From Nocardioides nematodiphilus (GTDB lineage Bacteria; Actinomycetota; Actinomycetes; Propionibacteriales; Nocardioidaceae), in the NCBI RefSeq assembly GCF_020216525.1, contig NZ_JAIWOY010000002.1, forward strand, positions 124,001 to 188,000: DNA of 64,000 nt. Direction: 5' to 3'. Positions 1 to 8,974 of this stretch are shown piece after piece (the first letter of the stretch is position 1; every line of letters begins with the position of its first letter). A model generated the notes under the pieces. The model was not told where the DNA came from and did not search any database. It saw only the letters and a program-made list of their open reading frames with translations. The position numbers and the translations under genes are program-made.

Positions 1-429
1 CTCGGAGAGGTCGTTCATGTTCTTCACGCCGGCGTTCTGCAGCCACGGGCCCTCGACGCGGTGCGCCAAAATCGCCCAGTAGGCGGTCAGGTTGGCGTCG
101 ATGCCGGAGTGCGGCTGGACGTAGGCGTACTCGGCGCCGAAGAGCTCACGGGCGTGCTCGGCAGCGAGCGCCTCGACGGTGTCGACGTTCTGGCAGCCCG
201 CGTAGAAGCGGTGGCCGACGGTTCCCTCGGCGTACTTGTCGGAGAACCAGGTGCCCATCGTCATCAGCACGGCCGGAGACGCGTAGTTCTCCGAGGCGAT
301 GAGCTTGAGGGAGGCTCGCTGGTCGGCGAGCTCCTTGCGCGTAGCCTCCGCGACCCGCGGCTCGACCGAGGCGATGACCTCGAGAGCCTGCTGGTACGCG
401 GAGCTGGTCAGGGACGACAGGTCAGCCAT
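1..429 (-). CDS. glyA: Serine hydroxymethyltransferase, 5' part only
   Basis: PLP enzyme that interconverts serine and glycine and loads tetrahydrofolate with a one-carbon unit in the cytosol. The visible 143 N-terminal residues carry the family stretch [14 protein letters not shown] followed by [15 protein letters not shown] and the HSG segment before the PLP pocket. The rest of the gene runs off the left edge. The start is the ATG whose complement lies at 427-429; it sits 7 nt below a TAGGAT hexamer, which fits a leaderless transcript. The sulfur operon diverges on the other side. Glycine/serine supply links loosely to cysteine synthesis, but co-regulation is only inference. Confidence 0.93.
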   Translation of the reverse strand, partial: MADLSSLTSSAYQQALEVIASVEPRVAEATRKELADQRASLKLIASENYASPAVLMTMGTWFSDKYAEGTVGHRFYAGCQNVDTVEALAAEHARELFGAEYAYVQPHSGIDANLTAYWAILAHRVEGPWLQNAGVKNMNDLSE

Positions 430-436
430 AGGGCGA

Positions 437-442
437 ATCCTA
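437..442 (-). promoter_or_regulatory. Leaderless -10 hexamer of glyA
   Basis: TAGGAT on the minus strand, 7 nt before the glyA ATG. This is the spacing expected when transcription starts at the start codon itself. It supports the chosen start. Confidence 0.5.
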
Positions 443-531
443 GTGACAAGACCCCGGAACCTGCACGATCGGCGAACGCGCCTCCACGACGTGACCTGAG
501 CCACATGCCCCCACTCCCAGCGGGACGCGCC

Positions 532-593
532 GTCCGAATGTCGGACAGGCGTCTCAAACCTCGGGATTCGCTCTTGTTGCAACCCTGTCCGAC
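532..593. repeat. Inverted repeats in the glyA / sulfite reductase divergent gap
   Basis: GTCCGA-atg-TCGGAC forms a compact palindrome at 532-546. The 9-mer GTCGGACAG at 540-548 is also perfectly complementary to CTGTCCGAC at 585-593. Three related half-sites in a divergent promoter region look like an operator, but I do not recognise the regulator. Confidence 0.4.
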
Positions 594-631
594 CCGTGAG
601 ACTGCTTGACATGGTCTCCGCTGCTACGCAC

Positions 632-700
632 ATGCACCTCGTGGTACGTCGCCACGTGGACTTCGGGCGTACCGGCAGCATGATCTGTTGCCCTCGCTGA
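632..700 (+). CDS. Cys-Cys leader peptide upstream of sulfite reductase
   Basis: A 22-codon ATG-to-TGA frame 160 nt before the sulfite reductase start. It contains the block [10 protein letters not shown] and ends MICCPR-stop, so two adjacent Cys codons lie four codons from the end. This matches the actinobacterial leader-peptide type with an RRHVD motif and terminal cysteine that precedes sulfur-assimilation genes. In mycobacteria, polycysteine upstream frames of this kind act as cysteine attenuators. Ribosome stalling at the Cys codons when cysteine is scarce would favour expression of the genes downstream; that mechanism is inferred here. The spacer after the stop (701-860) is GC-rich with several GCCGGC repeats able to pair. 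Confidence 0.75.
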   Translation: MHLVVRRHVDFGRTGSMICCPR

Positions 701-860
701 GACAACGCCAGATCCCGCCGGCATCATCCCGCCGGCACCCGGTGTTGCGACGCCGCCCGACAACGATCCGCCCGGGCGCGCGACCACGAGAGGCTCCCCG
801 TACATCCCCGCGGTGCTTCGTCGTACAGCGCGTCTTCACACGCTAGGAAATCTGACACCG

Positions 861-2585
861 ATGCCTGACCTGCGCTTCACGGCGAAGACCGCTGCCCACA
901 CCGAGATCCCGCGCCCCAAGCGCGCCGAGGGTCAGTGGGCGCTCGGCTACACCGAGCCGCTCAACAAGAACGAGCAGTCGAAGAAGGACGACGACCCGCT
1001 CAACGTGCGCAACCGCATCCTCTACACGTACTCCAAGCGTGGCTTCGACTCGATCGACCCGGCCGACCTCCGCGGCCGCTTCCGCTGGATGGGTCTCTAC
1101 ACCCAGCGCAAGGAGGGCATCGACGGCGGCAAGACCGCGACGCTGGAGGAGGAGGAGCTGGACGCCCGCTTCTTCATGATGCGCATCCGCACCGACGGCG
1201 CCCTGCTGTCGCCGGCCGCGGTCCGCGAGCTGGGCGCGATCTCCACCGACTACGCCCGTGGCACCGCCGACGTCACCGACCGGCAGAACATCCAGCTGCA
1301 CTGGATCGAGATCGAGAGCGTCCCGGCCATCTGGGAGCGCCTCGAGGCCGTCGGCCTGCAGACCGTCGAGGCGTGCGGTGACAGCCCCCGACCGTTCCTC
1401 GGCTCGCCGGTCGCCGGCGTGGCCAAGGACGAGATCATCGACGGCACCCCGGCGCTCGAGGAGATCAAGCGTCGCTACCTGAACAACCCGGAGTTCTCGA
1501 ACTTCCCGCGCAAGTTCAAGACCTCGGTCAGCGGCCACCCGAGCCTCGACGGCGCCCCCGAGGTCAACGACGTCTCCTTCGTCGGCGTCGACCACCCCGA
1601 GCACGGCCCGGGCTTCGACCTGTGGGTCGGCGGCGGCCTCTCGACCAACCCGATGTTCGCCCAGCGCCTCGGCGTCTGGATCCCGCTGGACGAGGTGGCG
1701 GACGTCTGGGCCGGCGTCGCCGGCATCTTCCGCGACTACGGCTACCGCCGCCTGCGCTCCAAGGCCCGACTGAAGTTCCTCGTCGCCGACTGGGGCAAGG
1801 ACAAGTTCCGCGAGGTCCTGGAGAACGAGTACCTCGAGCGCAAGCTCATCTCCCACGTCTCCCCCGTCGCCGCCACCGGCAACGGCGACCACATCGGCGT
1901 GCACGAGCAGAAGGACGGCAAGTTCTACATCGGGGTCGCCCCCGTCGTCGGCCGTGTCAACGGCGCGCTGCTCACCTCCCTGGGCGACCTGCTCGAGCAG
2001 TACGGCGCCGCGGGCGCACGCCTGACGTCGTACCAGAAGATCGTCGTCATCGGCGTCGACGGCGACAAGGTCGACGCGCTCGTCGCCGAGCTCGACAAGA
2101 TCGGCCTCCAGGCCAACCCGTCGAACTGGCGGCGCTCCACGATGGCGTGCACCGGCATCGAGTTCTGCAAGCTCGCGATCGTCGACACCAAGCAGCGCGC
2201 GACCGACCTGATCGCCTCGCTGGAACAGAAGCTGCCCGACCTGGACGTGCCGGTGACGATCAATGTCAACGGCTGCCCCAACTCCTGCGCCCGTTCGCAG
2301 GTCGCCGACATCGGTCTCAAGGGCCAGCTCGTCCTCGACGACGAGGGCAACCAGGTCGAGGGCTTCCAGGTCCACCTCGGCGGCGGCATCGGCGAGATCA
2401 CCCGATGGGGTCGCAAGCTGCGCGCCCACAAGGTGACCAGCGCCGGCCTGGACGCGTACGTCGAGACCGTGGTGCGCAACTTCCTCGCCGACCGTGCCGA
2501 CGGCGAGACCTTCGCGACGTGGGTCGAGCGTGCCGACGAGGAGCTGCTGCGCGGCGACAAGTCGGTCGAGACGGTCGGATCATGA
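861..2585 (+). CDS. sir: Ferredoxin-dependent sulfite reductase (siroheme, 4Fe-4S)
   Basis: Reduces sulfite to sulfide with six electrons from ferredoxin in assimilatory sulfur metabolism. 574 aa from the ATG at 861, which follows an AGGAAA ribosome site; the frame is open upstream but lacks family sequence there. The siroheme/4Fe-4S ligands are visible as ACTGIEFC near residues 430-437 and GCPNSC near 472-476, the C-x5-C ... C-x3-C pattern. The family also includes nitrite reductases; cysH overlapping by 4 bp and a siroheme chelatase immediately after make sulfite the likely substrate. Translation is probably coupled to cysH, and the operon is probably controlled through the leader peptide at 632-700. 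Confidence 0.92.
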   Translation: MPDLRFTAKTAAHTEIPRPKRAEGQWALGYTEPLNKNEQSKKDDDPLNVRNRILYTYSKRGFDSIDPADLRGRFRWMGLYTQRKEGIDGGKTATLEEEELDARFFMMRIRTDGALLSPAAVRELGAISTDYARGTADVTDRQNIQLHWIEIESVPAIWERLEAVGLQTVEACGDSPRPFLGSPVAGVAKDEIIDGTPALEEIKRRYLNNPEFSNFPRKFKTSVSGHPSLDGAPEVNDVSFVGVDHPEHGPGFDLWVGGGLSTNPMFAQRLGVWIPLDEVADVWAGVAGIFRDYGYRRLRSKARLKFLVADWGKDKFREVLENEYLERKLISHVSPVAATGNGDHIGVHEQKDGKFYIGVAPVVGRVNGALLTSLGDLLEQYGAAGARLTSYQKIVVIGVDGDKVDALVAELDKIGLQANPSNWRRSTMACTGIEFCKLAIVDTKQRATDLIASLEQKLPDLDVPVTINVNGCPNSCARSQVADIGLKGQLVLDDEGNQVEGFQVHLGGGIGEITRWGRKLRAHKVTSAGLDAYVETVVRNFLADRADGETFATWVERADEELLRGDKSVETVGS

Positions 2586-3325
2586 GTCTGTCCACCGCTG
2601 CGGCACGCGCGAACCGCGGGTCGCTGACCACCGGGCGTGAGCCCGAGGAGCTGCGCGAGCTGGTCTCCCACTGGGGTGCCGAGCTCGAGCTGGCGCCGGC
2701 CGAGGTCATCATCGAGTGGGCCGCCGCGACCTTCGGCGACCGCTTCTGCGTGACGTCCTCGATGGGCGACGCGGTGCTCGCGCACCTCGCCTCCAAGGTG
2801 GTGCCCGGCGTCGACGTCGTCTTCCTCGACACCGGCTACCACTTCATCGAGACCATCGGCACCCGCGACGCGGTCGAGGCGACCCTGCCGGTCAACCTCA
2901 TCACGCTGACGCCGGTGCAGAGCGTCGCCGAGCAGGACGCCGAGTACGGGAAGGATCTCTTCGCCCGCGACCCCGACCTGTGCTGCGCGCTGCGCAAGGT
3001 CAAGCCGCTGGCCGACGGACTCGCCGGCTACGACGCCTGGGCCACAGGCCTGCGCCGCGCCGAGACCCACAACCGCGTCATCGCGCCGGTCATCGGTTGG
3101 GACGCGAAGAAGGGGAAGGTCAAGGTCTCCCCCATCGCCCGCTGGTCCGACGAGCAGGTCGAGGCGTACATCGCCGACAACGGCATCCTCGTCAACCCGC
3201 TCGTCTACGACGGCTACCCCTCGATCGGCTGTGCACCCTGCACCCGTCGGGTCGCCCCCGGCGAGGACCCGCGCAGCGGCCGCTGGGCCGGGATGAACAA
3301 GACCGAGTGTGGCATCCACACCTGA
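2582..3325 (+). CDS. cysH: Adenylyl-sulfate (APS/PAPS) reductase
   Basis: Reduces activated sulfate to sulfite using thioredoxin, supplying the sulfite reductase encoded just before it. 247 aa. Cysteines occur as a CC pair (near residue 133, in DLCCALRK) and CAPC (near 217), the 4Fe-4S ligand set typical of bacterial APS reductases, which are iron-sulfur enzymes. The catalytic C-terminal ECGIH motif is near residue 242. The ATG overlaps the sulfite reductase stop by 4 bp (ATGA). No cysDN sulfurylase genes are in the window. Confidence 0.94.
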   Translation: MSLSTAAARANRGSLTTGREPEELRELVSHWGAELELAPAEVIIEWAAATFGDRFCVTSSMGDAVLAHLASKVVPGVDVVFLDTGYHFIETIGTRDAVEATLPVNLITLTPVQSVAEQDAEYGKDLFARDPDLCCALRKVKPLADGLAGYDAWATGLRRAETHNRVIAPVIGWDAKKGKVKVSPIARWSDEQVEAYIADNGILVNPLVYDGYPSIGCAPCTRRVAPGEDPRSGRWAGMNKTECGIHT

Positions 3326-3374
3326 TGCAGCCCCTCCACCTCCACCCCGTTACGACCACGAAGGGAGACCACTG

Positions 3375-4118
3375 ATGGCCGCACCCGCCCTGGTGGCGCT
3401 CGCTCACGGAAGCCGTGACCCCCGCTCCGCCGCCACCATCAACGCACTCGTCGCCGAGATCCGGGCCCAGCGCCCCGACCTCCGGGTCGAGTCCGCGTTC
3501 CTGGAGCTGTCGCGCCCGTCGTTCCACACCGTGGTCGACCGGCTCGTCAAGGCCGGGTACGACGAGATCGTCGTCGTACCGCTGCTCCTGACGGAGGCCT
3601 ACCACGCCAAGGTCGACGTCCCCTCGGCCGTCGCCGAGGTGACGGCGAAGCACCCGACGGTGAAGGTGCGGGCGACCTCGATCCTCGGCCTCGAGGCGTG
3701 TTTCCTCGAGGTGCTCGACGAGCGTCTGCGCGCCGCCCTGTCGGCCGCCCGCGTCCGTGAGCTCGACGCCCTGGTGCTCGCCGCGGCCGGCTCCTCGGAC
3801 CCGCTCGCCAACCAGACCGTGGCCCGCCTGGCGCGGATCTGGGGCGCGCACCACAGGCTGCCGGTGACGGCCGCGTACGCCTCCTCGACCCCGCCCGCGA
3901 CCGGCGAGGCCGTCCGCGCCTTCCGGGGCGAGGGCCGGCGCCACATCGCGGTCGCCTCGCTCTTCCTGGCTCCGGGCTTCCTGCCGGACCGGGCCGCCGA
4001 GCTCGCCCTCGAGGCCGGCGCGGTCGCCGTCTCCGAGCCCCTGGGCGCCCACCCCGAGGTCGCTCGTACGGTGCTGGCGCGGTACGCCGTCGGCGCGGTG
4101 GAGCTCGTCCCCGTCTAG
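3375..4118 (+). CDS. Sirohydrochlorin ferrochelatase, CbiX/SirB type
   Basis: Inserts iron into sirohydrochlorin to make siroheme, the cofactor of the sulfite reductase two genes upstream. 247 aa, with the N-terminal ALAHGSRDP motif carrying the metal-binding His and a second chelatase-like half around residues 125-240. The ATG at 3375 follows GGGAGACC; the open frame extends upstream into Pro-rich nonsense. It sits 49 bp after cysH, so this is most likely a three-gene sulfur operon. Cobalt chelation cannot be excluded from sequence, but context favours iron. The gene ends immediately before a 22-bp repeat array. Confidence 0.88.
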   Translation: MAAPALVALAHGSRDPRSAATINALVAEIRAQRPDLRVESAFLELSRPSFHTVVDRLVKAGYDEIVVVPLLLTEAYHAKVDVPSAVAEVTAKHPTVKVRATSILGLEACFLEVLDERLRAALSAARVRELDALVLAAAGSSDPLANQTVARLARIWGAHHRLPVTAAYASSTPPATGEAVRAFRGEGRRHIAVASLFLAPGFLPDRAAELALEAGAVAVSEPLGAHPEVARTVLARYAVGAVELVPV

Positions 4119-4206
4119 GTCGAGAAGTCAGTTTCTGCGGCTCGAGAGGTCACTTCTTGTGCCGCAAGAGGTGACCTCTCGAGCCGCAACAGGTGACCTC
4201 TCAACC
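4119..4206. repeat. 22-bp repeat array filling a convergent gene gap
   Basis: Four 22-bp units begin at 4119, 4141, 4163 and 4185. The last two are near-identical direct copies (core CAGGTGACCTCTC / GAGGTGACCTCTC). The first two are the inverse orientation (core CGAGAGGTCACTTC). The centre therefore folds into a stem of about 21 bp with one mismatch and a 5-nt loop. The array starts directly after the chelatase stop (4116-4118) and covers the stop of the minus-strand DUF3037 gene (4201-4203). It may act as a bidirectional terminator, but there is no U-tract. Confidence 0.85.
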
Positions 4207-4623
4207 GACGAGGCGCTGCAGCAGGTGGTCTATCTCGGCAGCGGGATCGGCGGTGAGGCCGCCGTGGACCGGGCCCGGCTGCAGGACCGTGCTCTTGGGC
4301 GCCTTGATCAGGCCGAAGCGGGAGTTGGCCGAGTCGACCAGCTCGCGGGTGCCGTACGCGGTGGCGCGCTGGCCGGTCGCGAAGCCGGCGTGCGCCTCAC
4401 CGCGACAGATCTGGTCGATGCCGTCGAGTGCCGACTCGAGACGCTCGAACGACAGGCCGGCAGCGAACGCCTCCACGCGGGGCCGCTCGAGATGCCAGGC
4501 CGCGCCGAGGAAGCCGGCCTCCTCGCAGAACAGCACGACGCCCACGTTGAGGAACTCCTCCCGGTCCGGGCGAGGGACGCAGCGCAGCACGACGTACTGG
4601 TAGGGCATGAGGCCGGTGGTCAT
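4201..4623 (-). CDS. DUF3037 domain protein, partner of the HipA-like kinase
   Basis: 140 aa. Begins MTTGLMPYQYVVLRCVPR and continues DREEFLNVGVVLFC, the hallmark of DUF3037. Function unknown. Its ATG overlaps the stop of the HipA-like kinase by 4 bp, and pairs of these two families recur in bacteria, so the products may act together. Its 3' end, including the stop codon, lies inside the 22-bp repeat array. An upstream in-frame ATG would add only a Gly-rich stretch within the kinase gene and was not chosen. Confidence 0.85.
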   Translation of the reverse strand: MTTGLMPYQYVVLRCVPRPDREEFLNVGVVLFCEEAGFLGAAWHLERPRVEAFAAGLSFERLESALDGIDQICRGEAHAGFATGQRATAYGTRELVDSANSRFGLIKAPKSTVLQPGPVHGGLTADPAAEIDHLLQRLVG

Positions 4624-5396
4624 GCCGCCGCCACCGGGAGCCACTGGCGCGTCCCGAGCCGCGCGCGGAGGAACCGGACGTACGCCGCACGCAGCTCAGC
4701 CGGTGTCTCGGCGCCGGGGACCGGCTCGAGCCACTCATCGGGCACCGCCGCGACGATGGTGGTCAGGCTCGCCTCGTCGAGCAACGGCGTGACGGCCGCA
4801 TCGACCGTCGGCAGCCGGTCCGCGTAGGTGCCGAAGATGTGGTCGTCGCTGGACCACTGCTGGTTGGCGAAGCGCTGCGGATCCGTGATGCCGCCGGCCC
4901 ACGCATGGTGGAAGTAGAGGCTGGCGCCGTGGTCGATGACCCACAGGTCGCTCCCCCAGAGCAGCAGATTGGGGTTGCGATAGCTGCGATCGACGTTCGC
5001 GATGAACGCGTCGAACCAGAGCACCCGGGCGGGATCGATCTCACCGACGACGTCGCTGTCGTAGCCGAAGGCGCCGGGGAGGAAGTCGATGCCGAGGTTG
5101 AGGCCGGCGCTCGCGTTGAGGAGGTCCTGGACCTCCTCGTCGGCCTCGTAGCGCGCGATCGCGGGGTCGACGTCGAGCATCACCAGGCGCGGCGTCTTGA
5201 GGCCGAGGCGGGTCGCGATGCCGCTCGCGATCACCTCGGCGACCAGGACCCGAAGACCTTGACCGGCGCCCCGGAACTTGCAGACATAGGTGCCGAGGTC
5301 GTCGCCCTCGACGATGCCGGGCAGGCTGCCGCCCTCGCGGAGCGGTGTGACGTAGCGGGTGACCGTGACCTGGGGCAGGGCGCTGGGCAGGCTCAC
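4620..5396 (-). CDS. HipA-like kinase family protein
   Basis: 258 aa, shorter than HipA toxins (about 440 aa). The visible kinase core is FDAFIANVDRSYRNPNLLLW around residues 128-147, holding the catalytic Asp and Asn as in HipA, followed by VIDHGASLYFHH with a metal-binding-type Asp. An N-terminal CKFRG segment may supply the ATP-binding lysine. There is no HipB-like DNA-binding antitoxin beside it. Instead it sits between PPK2 and DUF3037, overlapping both by 4 bp. The target is unknown; a classical persistence toxin is not supported. Confidence 0.82.
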   Translation of the reverse strand: MSLPSALPQVTVTRYVTPLREGGSLPGIVEGDDLGTYVCKFRGAGQGLRVLVAEVIASGIATRLGLKTPRLVMLDVDPAIARYEADEEVQDLLNASAGLNLGIDFLPGAFGYDSDVVGEIDPARVLWFDAFIANVDRSYRNPNLLLWGSDLWVIDHGASLYFHHAWAGGITDPQRFANQQWSSDDHIFGTYADRLPTVDAAVTPLLDEASLTTIVAAVPDEWLEPVPGAETPAELRAAYVRFLRARLGTRQWLPVAAA

Positions 5397-6295
5397 GCGC
5401 CGGACTCCATGCGCCGCCTCTTGAGCTCCTTCGCGACGGCCTTGGAGGTGATGGTGTCCGAGGCGATCCGCTTCTTCTCGGCCTCGATGTCGAAGCCCGG
5501 CCCGGGCCAGTCGAGGTCCATCGCCTCGAGCGTCTCGAGGAGGAGCTCAGCGACGGCGAGGTTGCGGTACCACTTCTTGTCGCTGGGGATGACGTACCAG
5601 GGCGCGTGCTCGGTGTGGGTGCGCTCCAGCGCGATCTGGTACGCCTCGGTGTAGTCGGCCCAGAGCTGACGCTCGTCGAGGTCGCCGGCGTTGTACTTCC
5701 AGTACTTGGTCGGGTTGTCGAGGCGGCTCTGCAGACGCTTCAGCTGTTCCTCGGGCGAGATGTGCAGCATGCACTTGAGGATCACCGTGCCGTCCTCCAC
5801 GAGACGCTGCTCGAAGGCGTTGATCGCGTCGTAACGGCGCTCGATCTCCTCAGGACTCGCGAGCTCGCGGACCCGGCCGATCAGCACGTCCTCGTAGTGG
5901 GAGCGGTCGAAGACTCCGACGTAGCCGGCACTCGGGACGACCTTCTCGATCCGCCACAGGAAGTCGTGCTCACGCTCCTCCTCGGTCGGCGCCTTGAAGG
6001 AGGTGATCCGCAGGCCCTGCGGATCGAGCAGGCCGACGGTGTGGACCAGGACCCCGCCCTTGCCGGAGGTGTCCATGCCCTGGAGGACGAGCAGCAGCCG
6101 CCGCCTGTCTCCGCTCTTGCCGAGGGCGAACAACTTGGACTGCAGGTCCAGGAGCTCCTCGCCGAGCTCGGCAAGCTCGCGCTCGCCTTGCTCCCGACCG
6201 CCCTTGATGGCAGGCGTCGCATCGGTCGGGTAGGACGAGAGATCGACGGCGCCGGGCTTGATACGCAGGGCGCGAGCCAGCTTCGTGACAGTCAC
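5393..6295 (-). CDS. ppk2: PPK2-family polyphosphate:nucleotide phosphotransferase
   Basis: Transfers phosphate between polyphosphate and nucleotides. 300 aa, the usual length for a single-domain PPK2. Walker A is GMDTSGKGG near residues 72-80; the FDRSHYEDV segment and the Arg/Lys-rich lid around SRLDNPTKYWKYN are present. Class I (NDP to NTP) versus II or III cannot be decided by eye. The stop overlaps the HipA-like kinase by 4 bp and the start overlaps recX by 4 bp, so it belongs to the recA transcript. That places polyphosphate metabolism downstream of DNA-damage control. Confidence 0.92.
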   Translation of the reverse strand: MTVTKLARALRIKPGAVDLSSYPTDATPAIKGGREQGERELAELGEELLDLQSKLFALGKSGDRRRLLLVLQGMDTSGKGGVLVHTVGLLDPQGLRITSFKAPTEEEREHDFLWRIEKVVPSAGYVGVFDRSHYEDVLIGRVRELASPEEIERRYDAINAFEQRLVEDGTVILKCMLHISPEEQLKRLQSRLDNPTKYWKYNAGDLDERQLWADYTEAYQIALERTHTEHAPWYVIPSDKKWYRNLAVAELLLETLEAMDLDWPGPGFDIEAEKKRIASDTITSKAVAKELKRRRMESGA

Positions 6296-6930
6296 AGGGC
6301 CGATTCTGGCAGGTCTTCCTCGCCGACCGATCGGACGGCTTCGCGCACGATGCTCATCGCCATCCCGGGCGGGTATCCCTTGCGGGCCAGCATCCCGACC
6401 AGCCGGCGGGTCTTCGTGACGTCGTCGAACCGGCCCAGGGAGCGGATCTTCTTCGCCACCAGGGCACGCGCCGCGGCCTCTTCGTCCTCCGGGTCGACCT
6501 CGTCGAGCGCCTCACGGGCGACGTCGTCGGCCACGCCCTTGCGGCGCAGCTCCTGGGCGAGGGCGCGACGGGCCAGGCCCTTGCCGGACTGGCGGCTGTC
6601 GACCCAGAGCCGAGCGAACGCGGCATCGTCGACCAGCCCGACCTCCTCGAACCGGTCGAGCAAGCGATCGGCGATCTCCTGCGGGACCAGCTTCTTCGCC
6701 AGTCGATCTGCGAGCTCCTTGCGCGTGCGCGCCTGACCGGTGAGCTGGTCGAGCAGGATCTTGCGGGCCACGGACTCCGGATCAGCCTCCGGGCCCTTCG
6801 CCTTCTCGTCGACGGGCGGCTCCGACGACTCCGCCGGGGTGGCGCGCTTCGTCCACGCGTCCACCCCGACAGAGACGTCACCGAGCCAGTCGGGCGGATT
6901 CCCGGCCGCCCACGGGTCAGTGGCTGACAC
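6292..6930 (-). CDS. recX: RecX regulator of RecA
   Basis: Binds RecA filaments and restrains recombinase activity. 212 aa: a poorly conserved acidic N-terminus to about residue 50, then repeated three-helix units containing ARTRKELADRLAKK, FARLWVDSRQ and ELRRKGV, all typical of RecX. Located 14 bp downstream of recA and overlapping ppk2 by 4 bp, the standard actinobacterial recA-recX pair. Confidence 0.94.
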   Translation of the reverse strand: MSATDPWAAGNPPDWLGDVSVGVDAWTKRATPAESSEPPVDEKAKGPEADPESVARKILLDQLTGQARTRKELADRLAKKLVPQEIADRLLDRFEEVGLVDDAAFARLWVDSRQSGKGLARRALAQELRRKGVADDVAREALDEVDPEDEEAAARALVAKKIRSLGRFDDVTKTRRLVGMLARKGYPPGMAMSIVREAVRSVGEEDLPESAL

Positions 6931-6944
6931 CGTCTGCTCGGGGA

Positions 6945-7991
<1,047 letters not shown>

Positions 7992-8066
7992 GATGGTCCT
8001 TCCCTGTAGGGCCTTGGGGCCCGGAGTCTTTGCCACTTTTCCTCGCGTCTTCGTCATCAAGGCTGG

Positions 8067-8090
8067 ACGCTAGATGGAGCCACCGACAGT
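8067..8090 (-). promoter_or_regulatory. PafBC-type (LexA-independent) promoter of recA
   Basis: Read on the minus strand: CTGTCGGTGGCT, then CCATC, then TAGCGT. This matches the mycobacterial LexA-independent recA promoter pattern TTGTCRGTG-N8-TAnnnT that is activated by PafBC after DNA damage. It lies about 75 bp before the recA ATG. Identity is by motif only. Confidence 0.72.
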
Positions 8091-8150
8091 TTTGGATCGG
8101 CGCCTGTGGAAAGGGCTGCTCGCAACGTCACCTGTGGAAGAAATCTAACC

Positions 8151-8165
8151 CGAACAGGTGTTCGA
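8151..8165. promoter_or_regulatory. LexA (SOS) box upstream of recA
   Basis: CGAACaggtGTTCGA is an exact match to the actinobacterial/Bacillus-type SOS box GAAC-N4-GTTC with symmetric flanks. It lies about 160 bp before recA and just past the DUF3046 stop. LexA repression of a distal recA promoter is expected. Confidence 0.85.
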
Positions 8166-8205
8166 TCCACGCATTCGGGATGGGCGTGTCGCGCGGCCGC
8201 GACGG

Positions 8206-8400
8206 TCAGCGCAGGTTCGCCGGAAGCTCACGGGCGGCCCAGACGGCCTCCCAGACCTCCTTGGCGGAATAGCCGTCGGCGAGCGCCTCCGTGGCAGTCC
8301 TGCCACCGAGATCGGCGAGCACGTACTGGGACGCCCATACCTCGGCATAGCCCGCGCCGAGCGCCTCCTCCATCCGCCGCCAGAACTCCGTGTGCCGCAT
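8206..8400 (-). CDS. DUF3046 small protein
   Basis: 64 aa, starting MRHTEFWRRMEEALG, the characteristic opening of DUF3046. Function unknown. It is almost always found directly before recA in actinobacteria, and that is the case here. Its ATG shares one base with the stop of the DinB-like gene upstream (TGATG), so the two are translationally coupled. Confidence 0.88.
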   Translation of the reverse strand: MRHTEFWRRMEEALGAGYAEVWASQYVLADLGGRTATEALADGYSAKEVWEAVWAARELPANLR

Positions 8401-8942
8401 CAGCCGCCCCAGCAAGCCCCGGTCACGTCCCAGGTGTGGTGAACCAGATCGTGGAGGTGGTAGCGGCCGAGGGACTCGACGGTGAACACGCTCCCGTTGG
8501 AGCGCAGCCCACGCCGGCCCCAGGCGTCGGGCGGGACGGCCTCGTACAGGTCCGCGACGACCGTCGCGGCGTCGAGCAGCTCGCCGGCCACGGTCGCGGG
8601 GTCGGCGAGGTCGTACCGCTTCTCGAGCGCGGTGGCGTCCTGATCCCAGTTGGCGAAGGTCGGCTCGTCCTCGGCCAGCATCAAGCGGATGCGCTCGGCG
8701 AAGATCAGGTGGACGTCACGGACGTGTGCGCCGTACTCGGTCGGGGACCAGACGTCAGGCCGCGGTCGCGTCCGGGCGCCCTCGCCTGCGAGCGTGCGCT
8801 CCCAGCCGGTGGCGTCGTCGCGGATGGCCGGCGCGAGCTGCTCGACGCCGATCCGGCCGGCCTCGAAGCCGCACTCCGGACAGGCCTCGTCCAGGACCCA
8901 CGTCCAGTCCTTGGTGTCCGGCTCGATCACGGTTTCGCTCAT
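8400..8942 (-). CDS. DinB-superfamily protein (putative metal-dependent transferase)
   Basis: 180 aa. Four-helix DinB-type fold suggested by YGAHVRDVHLIF (near residue 71) and LHDLVHHTWDV near the C-terminus, whose histidines are the usual metal ligands. The N-terminal CPECGF is a possible extra thiol site. The family includes mycothiol- and bacillithiol-dependent transferases; the substrate here is unknown. It heads the run leading to recA and diverges from the PafBC-type promoter of the permease operon. Confidence 0.78.
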   Translation of the reverse strand: MSETVIEPDTKDWTWVLDEACPECGFEAGRIGVEQLAPAIRDDATGWERTLAGEGARTRPRPDVWSPTEYGAHVRDVHLIFAERIRLMLAEDEPTFANWDQDATALEKRYDLADPATVAGELLDAATVVADLYEAVPPDAWGRRGLRSNGSVFTVESLGRYHLHDLVHHTWDVTGACWGG

Positions 8943-8974
8943 GCTGAAACTCTCCCACGATCGCTCAAGCGAAT

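Noticed and set aside
1622..3325. A single 567-codon frame joining part of the sulfite reductase region to cysH
   Set aside because: Its first 320 residues are an out-of-frame Arg/Pro-rich reading of the sulfite reductase; cysH starts at its own ATG at 2582.
4620..5396. HipBA toxin-antitoxin system
   Set aside because: There is no HipB-type HTH gene adjacent, and the kinase is far shorter than HipA toxins.
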